A DNA stretch of 64,000 nucleotides from Turritopsis dohrnii (taxonomy: Eukaryota; Cnidaria; Hydrozoa; Anthoathecata; Oceaniidae), in NCBI GenBank assembly GCA_027922465.2, contig BQMF02000017.1, positions 1,178,001-1,242,000 of the forward strand. Reading direction: 5' to 3'. The notes below the pieces were generated by a model. That model was not told the origin of the DNA. It did no database searches and worked only from the letters and a program-made list of their open reading frames with translations. Within the stretch, counting starts at the first letter, position 1. The number at the start of each line of letters is the position of its first letter. The position numbers and the translations under genes are program-made. Below, in pieces: positions 33,736 to 46,200 of this stretch.

Positions 33736-34098
33736 TCAAGTAAGTTTTCAGTAATGGATAATAATGTGCGCCATGGATGAGAAGAAAGGTATGCACACAT
33801 GCTTACACAGTCGCATGCTTATTTTGTCTCACCCTGTATATCAGCTTGAAGTTTTAGGGTATATCATAATGGATACAGCACTTCCCTTTGTTTGTAACAC
33901 CATTGACAGACAGTAATACCCTTGGTCGTATACTGCTGCTGATTTTAAGCCTGAAAATTAATCTATTTAATTTCAGCTATATTTTAAACATTTAAAAGTA
34001 TCGAATCAACATAGCAATATGTATCAACTATTTTTTTTATTTTCACGTGTATTTTCATACTATTTTTGTATTAAAGATCTCAATTGTTCTTTCTTCAG

Positions 34099-34224
34099 CC
34101 ATTCAGATTCAGTTGGAAACAACTATGGGCATTTACTGGTCCTGGTTTTCTCATGAGCATAGCATATTTGGATCCAGGAAATATTGAATCAGACCTGCAA
34201 CAGGGTGCTGTAGCTCAATATAAG
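34099..34224 (+). CDS. NRAMP exon a (TM1, DPGN motif)
   Basis: 42 codons in phase 0, acceptor TTCTTTCTTCAG, donor GTAAGT. Starts [16 protein letters not shown] and carries the metal-coordinating Asp and Asn of DPGN. It is preceded by an unassigned stretch where 5' exons should lie. Confidence 0.93.
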
Positions 34225-37200
34225 GTAAGTGTAATTGAGTTGGATTTAAAGTAAAAAAGTGAATTTATGGTCAGGGTTAGAAGTGCATTTCATGCCACTT
34301 CTAATGCATTGTATAAAATGAACGACTCAACCACATGATTTTGTAATCATTGATGTTCAGATTTGTTCCTAATTTTGAATGTTTTTTTTCATTTCATAGA
34401 TAACAGTTTCATTATACTATATTTTAGTTGCTATGGGTATTGCTTCTTTCAACATGCATGGGTTTGCTGATGCAGGTAATGTCAATCATTAATGATTATT
34501 GTCTTTTTTTATTGTACGTTATTTTTTTTAATTCTGACCTTTTGATTTTGAATTAGTAATATGTTTAATGAATTAAGAGAAGGTGTGGTATGTAGTTTGT
34601 CTTTGTGTTAATTTATCAGATATTAGCTGCAAGACTAGGGACTGTCACTGGAAAGCACTTAGCTGAAGTTTGTTATGAGCAATATCCTTTTATTCCACGT
34701 ATCATTTTATGGATAATGGTTGAGATAGCAATCATTGGAAGTGATATGCAGGTACCAAATTAACAGATTTATCAACCTTAATGCTCAATTGTGCCTACCA
34801 TTTTTATTTTAGCGTGTGACTGTTTGTATTACATTTTGCAGTCATATTCTTGTGAGAAACATGTAACATGTTTTTAATTCTCCACTTTTTTGGGTATAGT
34901 GCTGTGATGCCACCACTTTCATTTTCCATGCAAGTATGAGCAAGGATGCCAAGAAGTTTTAGTAAATACTTTAAGGAGACAAATTTTTTACATTGATTTA
35001 TTTTCGAAAGTCTGTTGTTTTTTTTTAAAAATTTTGCATGGATGCACTTATACTTTTTCTCTTTAACTCAAACATCACAAAAACATTCATTAATTCAAGA
35101 ATTCAAAATTTGAAACAACATGAAATTGACATACAACATTCTTCCATTGGAAAGGTTTTGATAAAAATGCAGCATTTTGTTACAAAATTTTTAAATGGAA
35201 GAATGGAAAAAAATCAGTTTCGCATGATAATACTTCCGTTTTTCCTAGTATTTTCAGCCTTGGTATGCTTATAAGCTATATGCTTAAAAAATAGGAAATT
35301 GAAGTGAAATTGAAGAAGTGAAATTGAAGAAACATTTTATTCTTTCCTGGAAAAGTTCTGTTTCTGTGTGAAAGTCCAACTATGCCCATGTGTCAAAGTC
35401 TTCTTTTGTCCAAATCACGAGGAAAAACACAAGCAAAAAGTTTAAAAAACTTTTTTTTCCTGGATTTATTTTTGCAAATTGGTGTTCCAAATATATTTTG
35501 TGAGGATGTATTTTGTCCAATAAATAATTTGTCTCCTTAAGGTAAACCAGATTTCAGTTTTGTTCAGCATCTTGCTACTTCAAAAATTTATCTATGAAGT
35601 GGAAAGTATCTCTTGCTGTGAATGACCCACAACAGCCACCTCCAATAACATGAGCAAAATGAGGCAAAGTAGGTTGGCTTAAAAATAAAAGGAATGTTGT
35701 AAGCATCCTCCAAGAGACCAAAAACGTTTGTACCAAAATCAAAACTTTGACAAATGTTATCTGAAAAGACAATTCTACCCATTGAAAGCAAGTTTTGCTT
35801 GATTTGACAAAAAAGTTGCTTGAAGGGAAATTAAGCCTTCATAGAGAATCTTTTATATTAGCTGCAGAAAGGTCTCATTAATCTGTGACCATAAAAAATG
35901 GTCTAAAATAATAATTATACTCAATTTTTCATTATTTAATATCAAACAACAGACGCCATTGCTGATTGCAAAAGAGCACTGCAATGGAATTTTTGACGTC
36001 ACAGCTCAATCGCTCTTTCTGTAGGGATTGAGTGAACGTGTAGATTTTGTTTCTGTTGATGAAAATTCTTGTGTTCTTCGTGATATAAAATATTGTTGAC
36101 TTAAGGACACCCGTGGTGGAGTAAAGTCTTTAAAATACCCGTGGTTTCTTCTCCTCCTCCTCTTCCTCCTCCTACTACTACTCCAAGTTATGAGCGTTTT
36201 CGTGCAGCATTTACATGGTATTGTTGCCGAATTCGCAAATTTGGTCAAATTTGGACTTCCAGTTGACCAATTTTCATGAAAATTTGCACAGAGCACAATT
36301 GAAAGGTGCTGATTTCGAATTTGACAATTATTTTGCCAGGTTTGACTAAAATTGGCCAATTTAGGCCAAATTTGGACCAAATTTCGAAAGTTCTTCAATA
36401 TTCATAAAAAATTGCACGGATCACATTTGAAAGGTGCTGATTTCGAATTTGACAATGATGTTGCCAGGTTTGACTAAAATTGGGCAATTTAGGCCAAATT
36501 TGGACCAAATTTTGAAAATTCTTTAATTTTCATGAATTTGTACGACACACAATTAGAAGTTGTTGGTTTTGAATTTGCTAGTCATTTTTGTTAGATTTGA
36601 ACATTATTTGGCAATTCGGCAATGTTGTATTTTTGAGACTAGATATGCATCGTTGTGTGACGTCCTGAAGTCTTCAAGCCAAGCGGCTTCTTGTTTAGCT
36701 TTAGTATTAGTGTTATCCTCGAATCTTTGAAGAGTATATAAAGAATGACACTAATCTTTCGTTGCACCACATACATATCAGCTGTCATTTTGTCCATCGT
36801 ATTTTATACCAATGTTCGAAACCTTTTTCTGTTTACCTGGTTATCATACTGTTAAATATAAAAAACACAATCAGTTATTTTGAAAGTAACTACGAATGGA
36901 AACCGTCCTTCTATTTTAAGTTGTTCGACATTATCCCTTGTGGAAGACTTGTACCTATGTTTTCATAATAAAGATGTATGTTTTTACTTGTCATCCTTTA
37001 TGCAGCATTTACAAGTGTTCCAATCTACCTGAGTTTAATTCTTCTTCTCTTTTCATCATGATCATTTACGTCAGTTTCAAAACTAGAATTCAGAATTCAG
37101 AAGACGCTGAACTTTCATGAACGTCAGACATCTGACGAATTTGCTCTGTGATGTCATGACTTTTAAAACAGAAAGCTGTAATTAACGGTGATTTAACTCA

Positions 37201-40200
37201 GTTATATTTTTTTTGGCTTTTTTCACTTGGGATACTTTTTATACATAAAAAGGTGTTCATCTAGGATAAATGAAGTATTTTATGCTCAAAATTAGAAAAG
37301 GAAATCCAAGGCTTAATTTCCCTTTAAAGATTATCATGAAGTGTAGCATCAGATTTTAACAATTTACCTCCATGTAATCTGTGGCAAAATTTTAAAGGCT
37401 GCTTAAAATATGGTCTAATGTTTTGTTATAATGAATGCAGATAAATGAATTGTAGGTAATTGCTGTCTTAAAGGGGAAGTTCGGTCTAATTTTTCACTTT
37501 TTATTTTTTCATTTGAACTTGTAATACTTTGAAAAGTTAGAAAGCCACTTTTTGAATTTTTGAAAATGCTCTTTTCGTTCAAAAGTTATTAAATCTTTTA
37601 GATGCTGAAAAATGAGTTTTTTCACAGTTGAAACAGATGTTCATTATGAATGATAAAATGACGTCACGTCGTGCAGAAAGAACTTTTAGGTGAAGAAAGT
37701 TTGTTATTGAACCTTCACACTATCAACAAAAACTCACTAGTAATACATCGTTTTATTTTTATTTTTTAATTCGAAAAATGCCAAGTTACTTTGCAACAGC
37801 TTGTACTAATCGGTGCACAAATTTTTCTTTCACACTTCACCAAAATTACAAGTCAAAGAGAATAACCAGAACTTCATAAAAGAAGGCTTTCCAACATAAA
37901 AATGAAGTGGACACTGCCAAAAGACTCAGGGTTTTATATCTTTACCCAACACTGATCAGATTGAGATGTATCGTTCTCTGCACATAATGTTTTGCTCCAA
38001 TCGACAACATTTTAGCAGGAATGGCATAGTGGTACGAAACTGACGCTATTAAACGCTGTTGATCTTCAATTTTTCTCTCCATGAACGGTACGTCTCATTT
38101 TTTCTCTCCATGAACGATACCTAACTCTCATTTTTATGTGGGAAAGGTTTCCTTGTCGCCCATAAAGCACACGATGGAATATCTTTATGTATTCCTTTAC
38201 CAAGTGTATTGTGTATCCACCAGGTCTATGTATTGTCTATACGCTGCAAATCTCAAAGTTCTCAACAAACAGAATTTTAGTCTTCATAGATTAGATGAAG
38301 GGAGGTTTTTATCAAATAGAAACATAAAACAAAACATAGTTTTTGTTCTAAGGAGACCAGAAAATGTTTCAACTTTGTTCCTTCCAGATTGGCTAAAACA
38401 AGCATGTTACTTTGCCTTTCATTTTTTAAATTTGTCGAAAAATGTGATGGATCGAGATAAAACAGGGAAATCTCTATAGAATTTAATTTTTGTACACTTT
38501 ATACATGCTAGACTGAAATAACAAACTTGGTGTGTATATCTGAAAAAATACGTTGCTTGTCAAATTTGCTGGTGGTGCCTACTCAGCCAACCTACTTCCG
38601 ACGACCCTTCTTCTGAACTTCATTGTGTCTGTACAGCACAAACTTTCCATGTAGGTATTCATAGGTTTGCAAAATTTTCCACAAAGATACCAACCTACGC
38701 TTCTTATAGGTAACGCATGCTGCTCTTCATCATTTTCGTTTCCTCTTCTTTGCTACTAACTGCTAAGATTTCTAACATCTCTTTGTGGTTCAAAATCAAA
38801 AGGTTTAAGTTATCAGGTATATCTTACAAACATTCATTATTTTCATCGAAAGATCTATTAGTTTCAGGTTTCAGCTATACGTTATTTAAAAAAAAAACCT
38901 TCTAAAAACACTTTATTTTGATAAAGCTTTTTTCTTTGCACATATGCTTTCTGCACGGAGTGACGTCACACGCTGAACAGATTAAAAATCTTATTTTTTT
39001 CAACAGGAAAACATGACGAAAAAACGTTTTTTGAAAGAAATGAACGAATAAGATTATTATATTTTGAAGTTTTGGTATGGAATAAAGCATCTCAGGCGAA
39101 AAATAATTAGGGCGAACTTCCCCTTTAATGATTTTATTATCATTAATAAGAAACGATTTGAGCACAATAAATTTGACGTTCCAGGGGAATTTGATAACAA
39201 ACGATATTAACGATAATTATTAACGATAATATCGTTAATAAAACAATAGAATTAGCGATATTATCGCTAATAATTATCGTTGCGTTATTATAGTTAATAG
39301 CGCTATTATCGTTAATATCGTTATTATCGTTAATATCGTTATATATATTATATATACTATAATTACGAAATTATAGTAAGAAAATAACTATATTTTTGAT
39401 ATTAACGATAATAACATTAATATTAAGCATGTGATCATTTTATTTGTGACAAGGAAACCATTTCGTGTATATTAATCTTTCTTTCGCTTGATTACGGCGT
39501 AAGAAATTCAATTTTAGAATTACCCTCAAGTAAAGTTTTAGAGCCCTGTGTAAACACAACTTTCAGACAACCTTTCACATAAACTTCATAACAAACTGAA
39601 GGAAAAGGTAATGTTATTTTTAAACGAAGGTGAGTATTTCAAAAGAGAACTTTTGTAACTCGTCAAGCCGACGTTAAAATGTTTTCATTCGTCCCTTCCT
39701 ACATTCGTCCTTCATCCCAATGTTGAACCTGAAAACATTATCGACGAAATGACAAAAATCAATAATGATCACTGAAAACGTTGCGATCAATTTAATTAAG
39801 GGTACATCTTCACCCAGTGCAAGTGAAATGTCTTTCGAAAGAATAATAATAAAAGTTTTACTATCGAAAAAAACTTTAATGTAACGTGTCTTTAATAATG
39901 TAAAGTTTTTTTTCCCAAGAGCTTATAGAATGGCAACCCGTCGAACAATTCAGAAAAAAGAATTATAGCAGACGGTTTCTACTCGTGCCTGCTTTCGAAC
40001 TTACTTCTGTATCTTTAATCTCCAAATGAATATAAGAACCAGCTAATTAAGTTCAATTTAATACACAAACGCGTGCTACCTGCAAATGTACATTTCAAAA
40101 TAATACATTACCAAATCAAATGACACGGTAATTTAAAGTGGCTTTTCAAATTTGTGCTGAAGGTACAGGAATAACAAATGAAAAAAAAGTGCTTTGTTAT

Positions 40201-43200
40201 TTCTAGAAAAATATATGTCCACGTGTCATAATTGAATGAATCAGAGTTTATCATGTCATGAACAAGCGAGTTTGTTTTGAATTGATTGCTATTTGGCGAA
40301 ATAATAATTAAATCACGGTTATTTTAGAACTTCATAAAACGACACACGTATGTGAAATGTATAAACAAATGTCTTGAACAAAACTTTTTGACGATAGTAA
40401 CGGTAATCTGTGTTCTTACCATATTAACGATATTAACGATATTAGCGATATTAACGATAATAACGTTACTCTGTAGTTCCATTAACGATAATAACGATAT
40501 TAACGTTAATATCGTTTGTTATCAAAATCCCCTGGAACGTCACAAATGATAGTCCAGTAATATATGTGACATGGAAAGTGAAAAGGGACCATTTGCCAGA
40601 AAATTACGCCTGTTTACCGAAATAAATTCTGCTGACTAGGCATTTTCCATGACAATTCAATGTAACATTACGCCGTACCAAAGACAAGCCACTGCAATTT
40701 TTCTTACCGACGTGTAAGACGTATAGTGTGAGACATAAGGCGTAAGGCCTAAGACATATAGCGTAATACATTAGACGTTTAGTGTAAGAGATAGCTAATG
40801 AATTATTTTGTATAACACTACCTGTTACACATTTCTTATAACAAAGCATAGTCACAAGAAAAAGAATAGTCTGGAAAATGCGGCCCTAAACGACCGATTT
40901 GCAGTGAGATGTTGCAATTTGAACGGCCCGCACAATTATGGTGCAAAAAACAAGCAGGAGTAGCAGCAAGACAAGAAGATTTATTTTCTGGAGATACTCC
41001 TTGATGCAATTTTTGCGGCTATTGATCACGATCTGAAATCAGTAAGTGGTCAGTCAGATGAGGGATGTATTTCAGTTGTTGGTGATATGCCTTATGACTC
41101 TTCTTGTTGGGCATCGTTTACTTGTAAACATTTCAAGAAAGGTTTGCCTGCTGGTAGAACGTGTTCTAACTCCTGGTTTAATTTCCAAACATGATAAATT
41201 CTATGTCCTCTAAAATTTCAGAAAAAATCCTTCACCCGTTTTTGAAAGGAAAATCCTGGAAAAAACTGTTCGATGAGGGTTGTTATCCTGACCTACAGTT
41301 AATAAAATGTGATGTTGTTTGGCTTTATACTTTCAAAGATCATCATGGAGATGCTGATAAGTTTTATTCAAAAATTTATACATGTGCATCGAACAAGACT
41401 GAAGATTTGTTTCAAGGGATCAGTAAGAAGTGTTCTGTAGTTGTGGGCTTTTAAATTGTAAATCATATTTTGGCTCACTTAACTGATGTTAGAAGCTTTC
41501 AAGAAGAATTTTAACTGCAAAGATACTGAAAGATTTTCAATTATTGCTTTGAATGGATATGTATTTGGGAATATATATCAATGAATACGTTTCAAGAAAG
41601 CTTAATAATCGACATTGTTTATCAGTTCTCTTGCTGGAAAATTTGACGATATCACTGCATGTTTTCTGGAGCACAAACTGGTTGACGTTCATGATTGAAA
41701 TGGATTTTGGAATGTACCTCCTAATATATTTTTACTGCTGTTGACAACAAGGAAAGCACTTGGTGAAAGATTCCTACATCCTTGACTTATTTCTAAAATA
41801 AGGACCAGAGATGACCATGTTATGAAGAAAGAACCTTCAATGAATTTACTTGAAAATTTGCTCATGCTGTACATTTGCACAAGAACATTTTCTTTTAAGA
41901 AAGATAAACAACACAAGATGAAATCTGACACAAGATGAAATCTGACAAAACTAGAACGAAATTGTTGCGGACTTATATTGAAACGAAATCATTGAACTTG
42001 GATATTCAAGGACACTGAAGCAGCCTCTGAAAACAGCTATTTTTATAGCTATATACATAATCATAAAAGCATTAATTGGGTACACTTTCATGTAAGACCC
42101 TGTGTTTTCATTGTTCTCATCCCCTACACCCCTCAAAAGTCTGTTTTAGTGGTTAAATTAAACCTAAATCTCAACCTATGTGCCATGTTACTGAGAGATA
42201 ATAAAAATGGCTGAGATAAAAGTTTCTCTAGGCAGAAGTACTCCCAAAGTGGTTTTTTTTACGTAATTATCTCCATCATGACTAGCTTGTCTTAAAGGGA
42301 AATTAAGCCTTTATCAACAACTTTTTATATTAGCTGCAGAAAGGTCTCATTGATCTTCTGTGACCATTAAAAATTATTTTAAATGATAACTATACTCAGT
42401 TTTTCGTTATTTAGTATCTAACAACGGACGCCATTGCAGTGCTCTGCGATAGAAATTTTGACGTCACAGCGCGATCGCTCTTTTTGTAAGGATTACATAA
42501 ACTACAACATTTTGTTTTTGTTGATGAAAGTTCTTGTGTTCTTTGTGAAATAAAACCTTTATTAAAAAGTATTTCGTTTTAGATTTATAGCAGGTATATG
42601 TGCGTCGGTGAGTTTTTGAACAAATGTGTATATTTTAGATGTATAAAAAATGAAATCTTCAGTATGACTGTTTTTGTTTTTCTTGAATCGTTAACGATAA
42701 ACTTATTTTACATTTTGCTGTTTCTTGATGTTTAAGATTGTTATGTTATGTTCGTGTTGTCTTTGTTGTTTTTCTACCGTTTCTTCTATCTTTAGAACAT
42801 AGTCGTAAAAAACATGTCATCATGTGCTGCCTACGTCTGATGTTTCTGCAAATGAAATTCGCTCTGTGACGTCATGATATTTATAACGAAAGCTGTAATG
42901 GCGATTTAACTAAGTTGTTTTTTTAGCAGTTTTTTTCATTTGGAATACCTTTTATACATAAAAAGGTGTTCCTCTAGGATAAATGAAGTATTTCATGCTC
43001 AAATTCAGAAAATAAATTTTAAGGCTTAATTTCCCTTTAAAACCAAAACATTCCAAAACAAATAAAGAAATTGCATAGACATAGCAGTTTGGATTCTAGC
43101 TTTGCTATCAATAAAGTTCCTTGTGAACAGAATAATTTATGGATAAGGTATTTATTTGCTTTAAGTGTTTCAATTAGTTTCTGATGAAGATGGGGAAGGG

Positions 43201-46200
43201 AAGAAAATGCACTTTCTTACACTCGCTGGCTCTATTAGCCCGAAGTAATTTTCAAGTGTGCTGACTCCTGCAAATTGTCGCCAATTATTCTACCCCTCCC
43301 TACCTATTATTAATATCTATTGCAACGTCCAATCTCCTATTATTGCACCCCTCTTATTATTTAGGACTCCAGAGTACATATCGTATAAATACCAAATATT
43401 TGACGAATTCAATCACTGAATGCATGCTGATTCTGATCCCTTTTTTAGATTCACTTGGATATAAACATGTTAGAAAATAGACATAAAAATGGCTTTGACC
43501 TATGGACACATTCAATGTTATTACCAGTGTTGCAAATAAGAGATTTTTGGTTGGTCGGTCAAAATGAGCTGGGGGTCTGGCCCCTAGAAAATTTTAGTAT
43601 TTTATGCTCCGTAGTGCTCAACGTACGTTGCACAGCTACGCATGTATAATTCTTTTGTCTTTCTGGTGTTTTATGTTTAGATCCTACTTACATTAACTAA
43701 TCATTTTAACATTTATGCCTCTTTTAGTGATTTTTTAGAAGCAAAGTTGTTGCTACCGTTTTGCGCCATCTGGCTCTTGTTTCGTTTAATTACTCCATTT
43801 ATTCTATCGGTATCAGATCGGAAGAATATCTGCATAAATGAATAAACAAACGGTCACCGCGCGCAGAAATCATAATACTAATGAGTATATTCCAACAACA
43901 GGGTAGAAGTACAAGATATCGTTGCGAAGAGAAAATTAATGCAATGTTTTGGTCAGAGCAAATTCAGATTTTACCAGCATGTCGATAAAAAAATAGATGT
44001 TTACATTATGAATCTGTTTAAAACTTCAAGAAGTGCATGTGGGTAAATGGCGAAATTTTGTCAGTCAGTAAATTTGGTTCGGTCATTTTAAAAAATCTGC
44101 ATTTATTTTGACCGACCAAAGCTCACAAACGTTCGGCAATAACCGATGACCGACCATTATTTGCAACACTGTATAACGTATGTCATAACATCAACAAACA
44201 AATTGCAACTGTGCCTAATGCATCTAATAGACCACAACCTCCAAGAACTTGACTCACTAACTAAAAACTTTGGTGCTACCTTGACATTTATGACTGAGTA
44301 ATATGAGAACTTGATGTGGTTGTGCGACAATTTTGGAAGCATAAACATGAACTTTGTTGTGTTGGAAGATTTGAGTGTTTGGGTTGTAAATTCACAGCAC
44401 ATGATTAATAAAAGAAACTGGTTATGTAGACTGAGATAATGAAGCAGCTTCATATTTCTTTTTGTCATAATAACATAACAACAGGGACTGCAGAACAGAA
44501 ATTTATTTGAGGGGGCTATTTGATTAAGTGCAAGAAAATTTTAATTGTTTAAAATGGCTAAAACCAGCACTGTTTTTCCTAATTAAGAGGCTCTTTCATG
44601 GCGCATAAATATGAGTTGTGTCACTGGAATTATTGAGTTGCATAAAAAATAATAAAATTATTAAGTCTTGCAGGCTGTATATGCTTAGAATAAGGGAATT
44701 GAATGGTAAAAAGGAATTGTCGTTAAAATTTCTTATGTTAAGGAAAAAAGATAATTATAGATTGTCTTGTGGAACTTGATGGTGGAATACTTTTGACTGG
44801 TAGGTTTAAAGTAGGGATATATCCTGAAATCAAAGTTACATATGGGAAAACAGGAAGAAATGGGCTTATCATAGATATATACTTTGTAAAAGAATACATT
44901 TTTGTTAGATATTTTTTAAAACATTTTGTAACAATTTTATTCAAAAGACTTTGCTAATTCTCGCTATACTCTTCGTCTCCTTGAGGAAGACGAAATACAG
45001 GGATACCTTGAGTTTATTTAACAGCCAAAAATGGTGAAACTTGCCCCTGGAAGACCAGAGGAAGTGAAAAATAATTCAAAAAATCTAAAGCTTCCAGCCT
45101 GATTTGAAGATTTTTTGCACCATAAAAAAGCATGGGTTCTAGTTTTTCACGGAACCCGACTTATTCATAAAAAACGGCCCTGATTCCAGACTAGTTTTTT
45201 TCTTGTGACTATGAACAAAGTAATAAAACTTAATTTTTCTAAAGCCTAGTAAAATTATTTAAATCAGTATATTCCTTATACAAAAAACTATTATTATTTC
45301 TTGTGATCATTATTCATAATAATGAGTTTTAATCTTACAAATTATTTTTCAGTGGTCGGGTGAGGCTTTTTTTTGGTTATTATAGCTACATTTACATCTT
45401 GCATATTTTTTAAATTTGACATATTCAATGTGTGTATAAAGAATAACGATACATCTAATGGAAATTTAATCTTTTGTTGCACACACATAGTGAACATTGT
45501 GAACATTGTGAATCATCGTACCAAAGATTTGTATTTTGGCATATTAACACAAGCATTAAAGAGTTTTAAAAGCCATTTAAACACTAGCTAACTGCCGTTT
45601 TTACTAGAGTTTAAATGGACCAAATAAGTGATTGGTCCCTTTTCCATTTTCCCTCAACCAGTCACGTATTATGATACTGAGATCCTCAAAAATGTTTTGA
45701 AAAAAGCTTGAATAATGTGTTTTTGTTTACGTAAGTTTTTTGCCATTGCCATCCACAATACAAACATCTAACAGTTTAGAAAGTTTATAGCTAGAATTTT
45801 AAGACATGTTTCAGTTAAAGTTTTGCAAGTATAAACTAAATGGATACTAAAAGGGTTTTTTATTCAAGAATATGGTGTTCAGTTTCTCTTTTGTCGATAT
45901 GCCCTTCTTGTTTATTATAAAGGAAAAATTGCATATTGACAGAAAAGAAATTGGAAAAACCCAAACAAACATAATGAAGCACTACAACCTAATTCTTGAG
46001 GAAGCTGAATTAGGCTGTGGAAATCTAGACCTTTCACATTTTTATTTTTCTAGGAAGTTATTGGCACTGCAATCGCCTTTTACCTTCTCTCAAATGGAAA
46101 GTATGTGTGTTTTGTCTACATTCATTTCTTTGTAGTAGGTCAAAATTTGAATTCTTAATGACTATTTTGAAAGGTTAATTTTCTATACCCCAGACGAAGC

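Larger units (their letters stand above)
40847..45213. mobile_element. 4.37-kb DNA transposon with 7-bp target duplication, decayed
   Basis: Inverted ends CATAGTCACAAGAAAAA (40847) and the inverse TTTTTTTCTTGTGACTATG (45213) extend about 30 bp, through AGTCTGGAA. Both sides are flanked by AACAAAG (40840-40846, 45214-45220). The interior holds coding remnants (40880-41455, 43443-43524, 44172-44240, about 45030-45175) and two later insertions. A 7-bp duplication with CA-starting ends is compatible with P-type elements, but no transposase domain is recognised. Confidence 0.65.

Noticed and set aside
33777..33794. Possible NRAMP first coding exon (ATGGATGAGAAGAAAG before a GTATGC donor)
   Set aside because: It ends in phase 1 while the next recognised exon starts in phase 0, and the peptide is too short to compare. 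A missing intermediate exon would be needed.
36006..36398. 130-codon minus-strand ORF
   Set aside because: It spans the junction of the F element and the 127-bp satellite, and its Arg/Ser run comes from a TCC-type simple repeat.
38138..38479. 113-codon + ORF in the G element as a gene
   Set aside because: No recognisable domain and no splice or conservation support; probably chance within the element.
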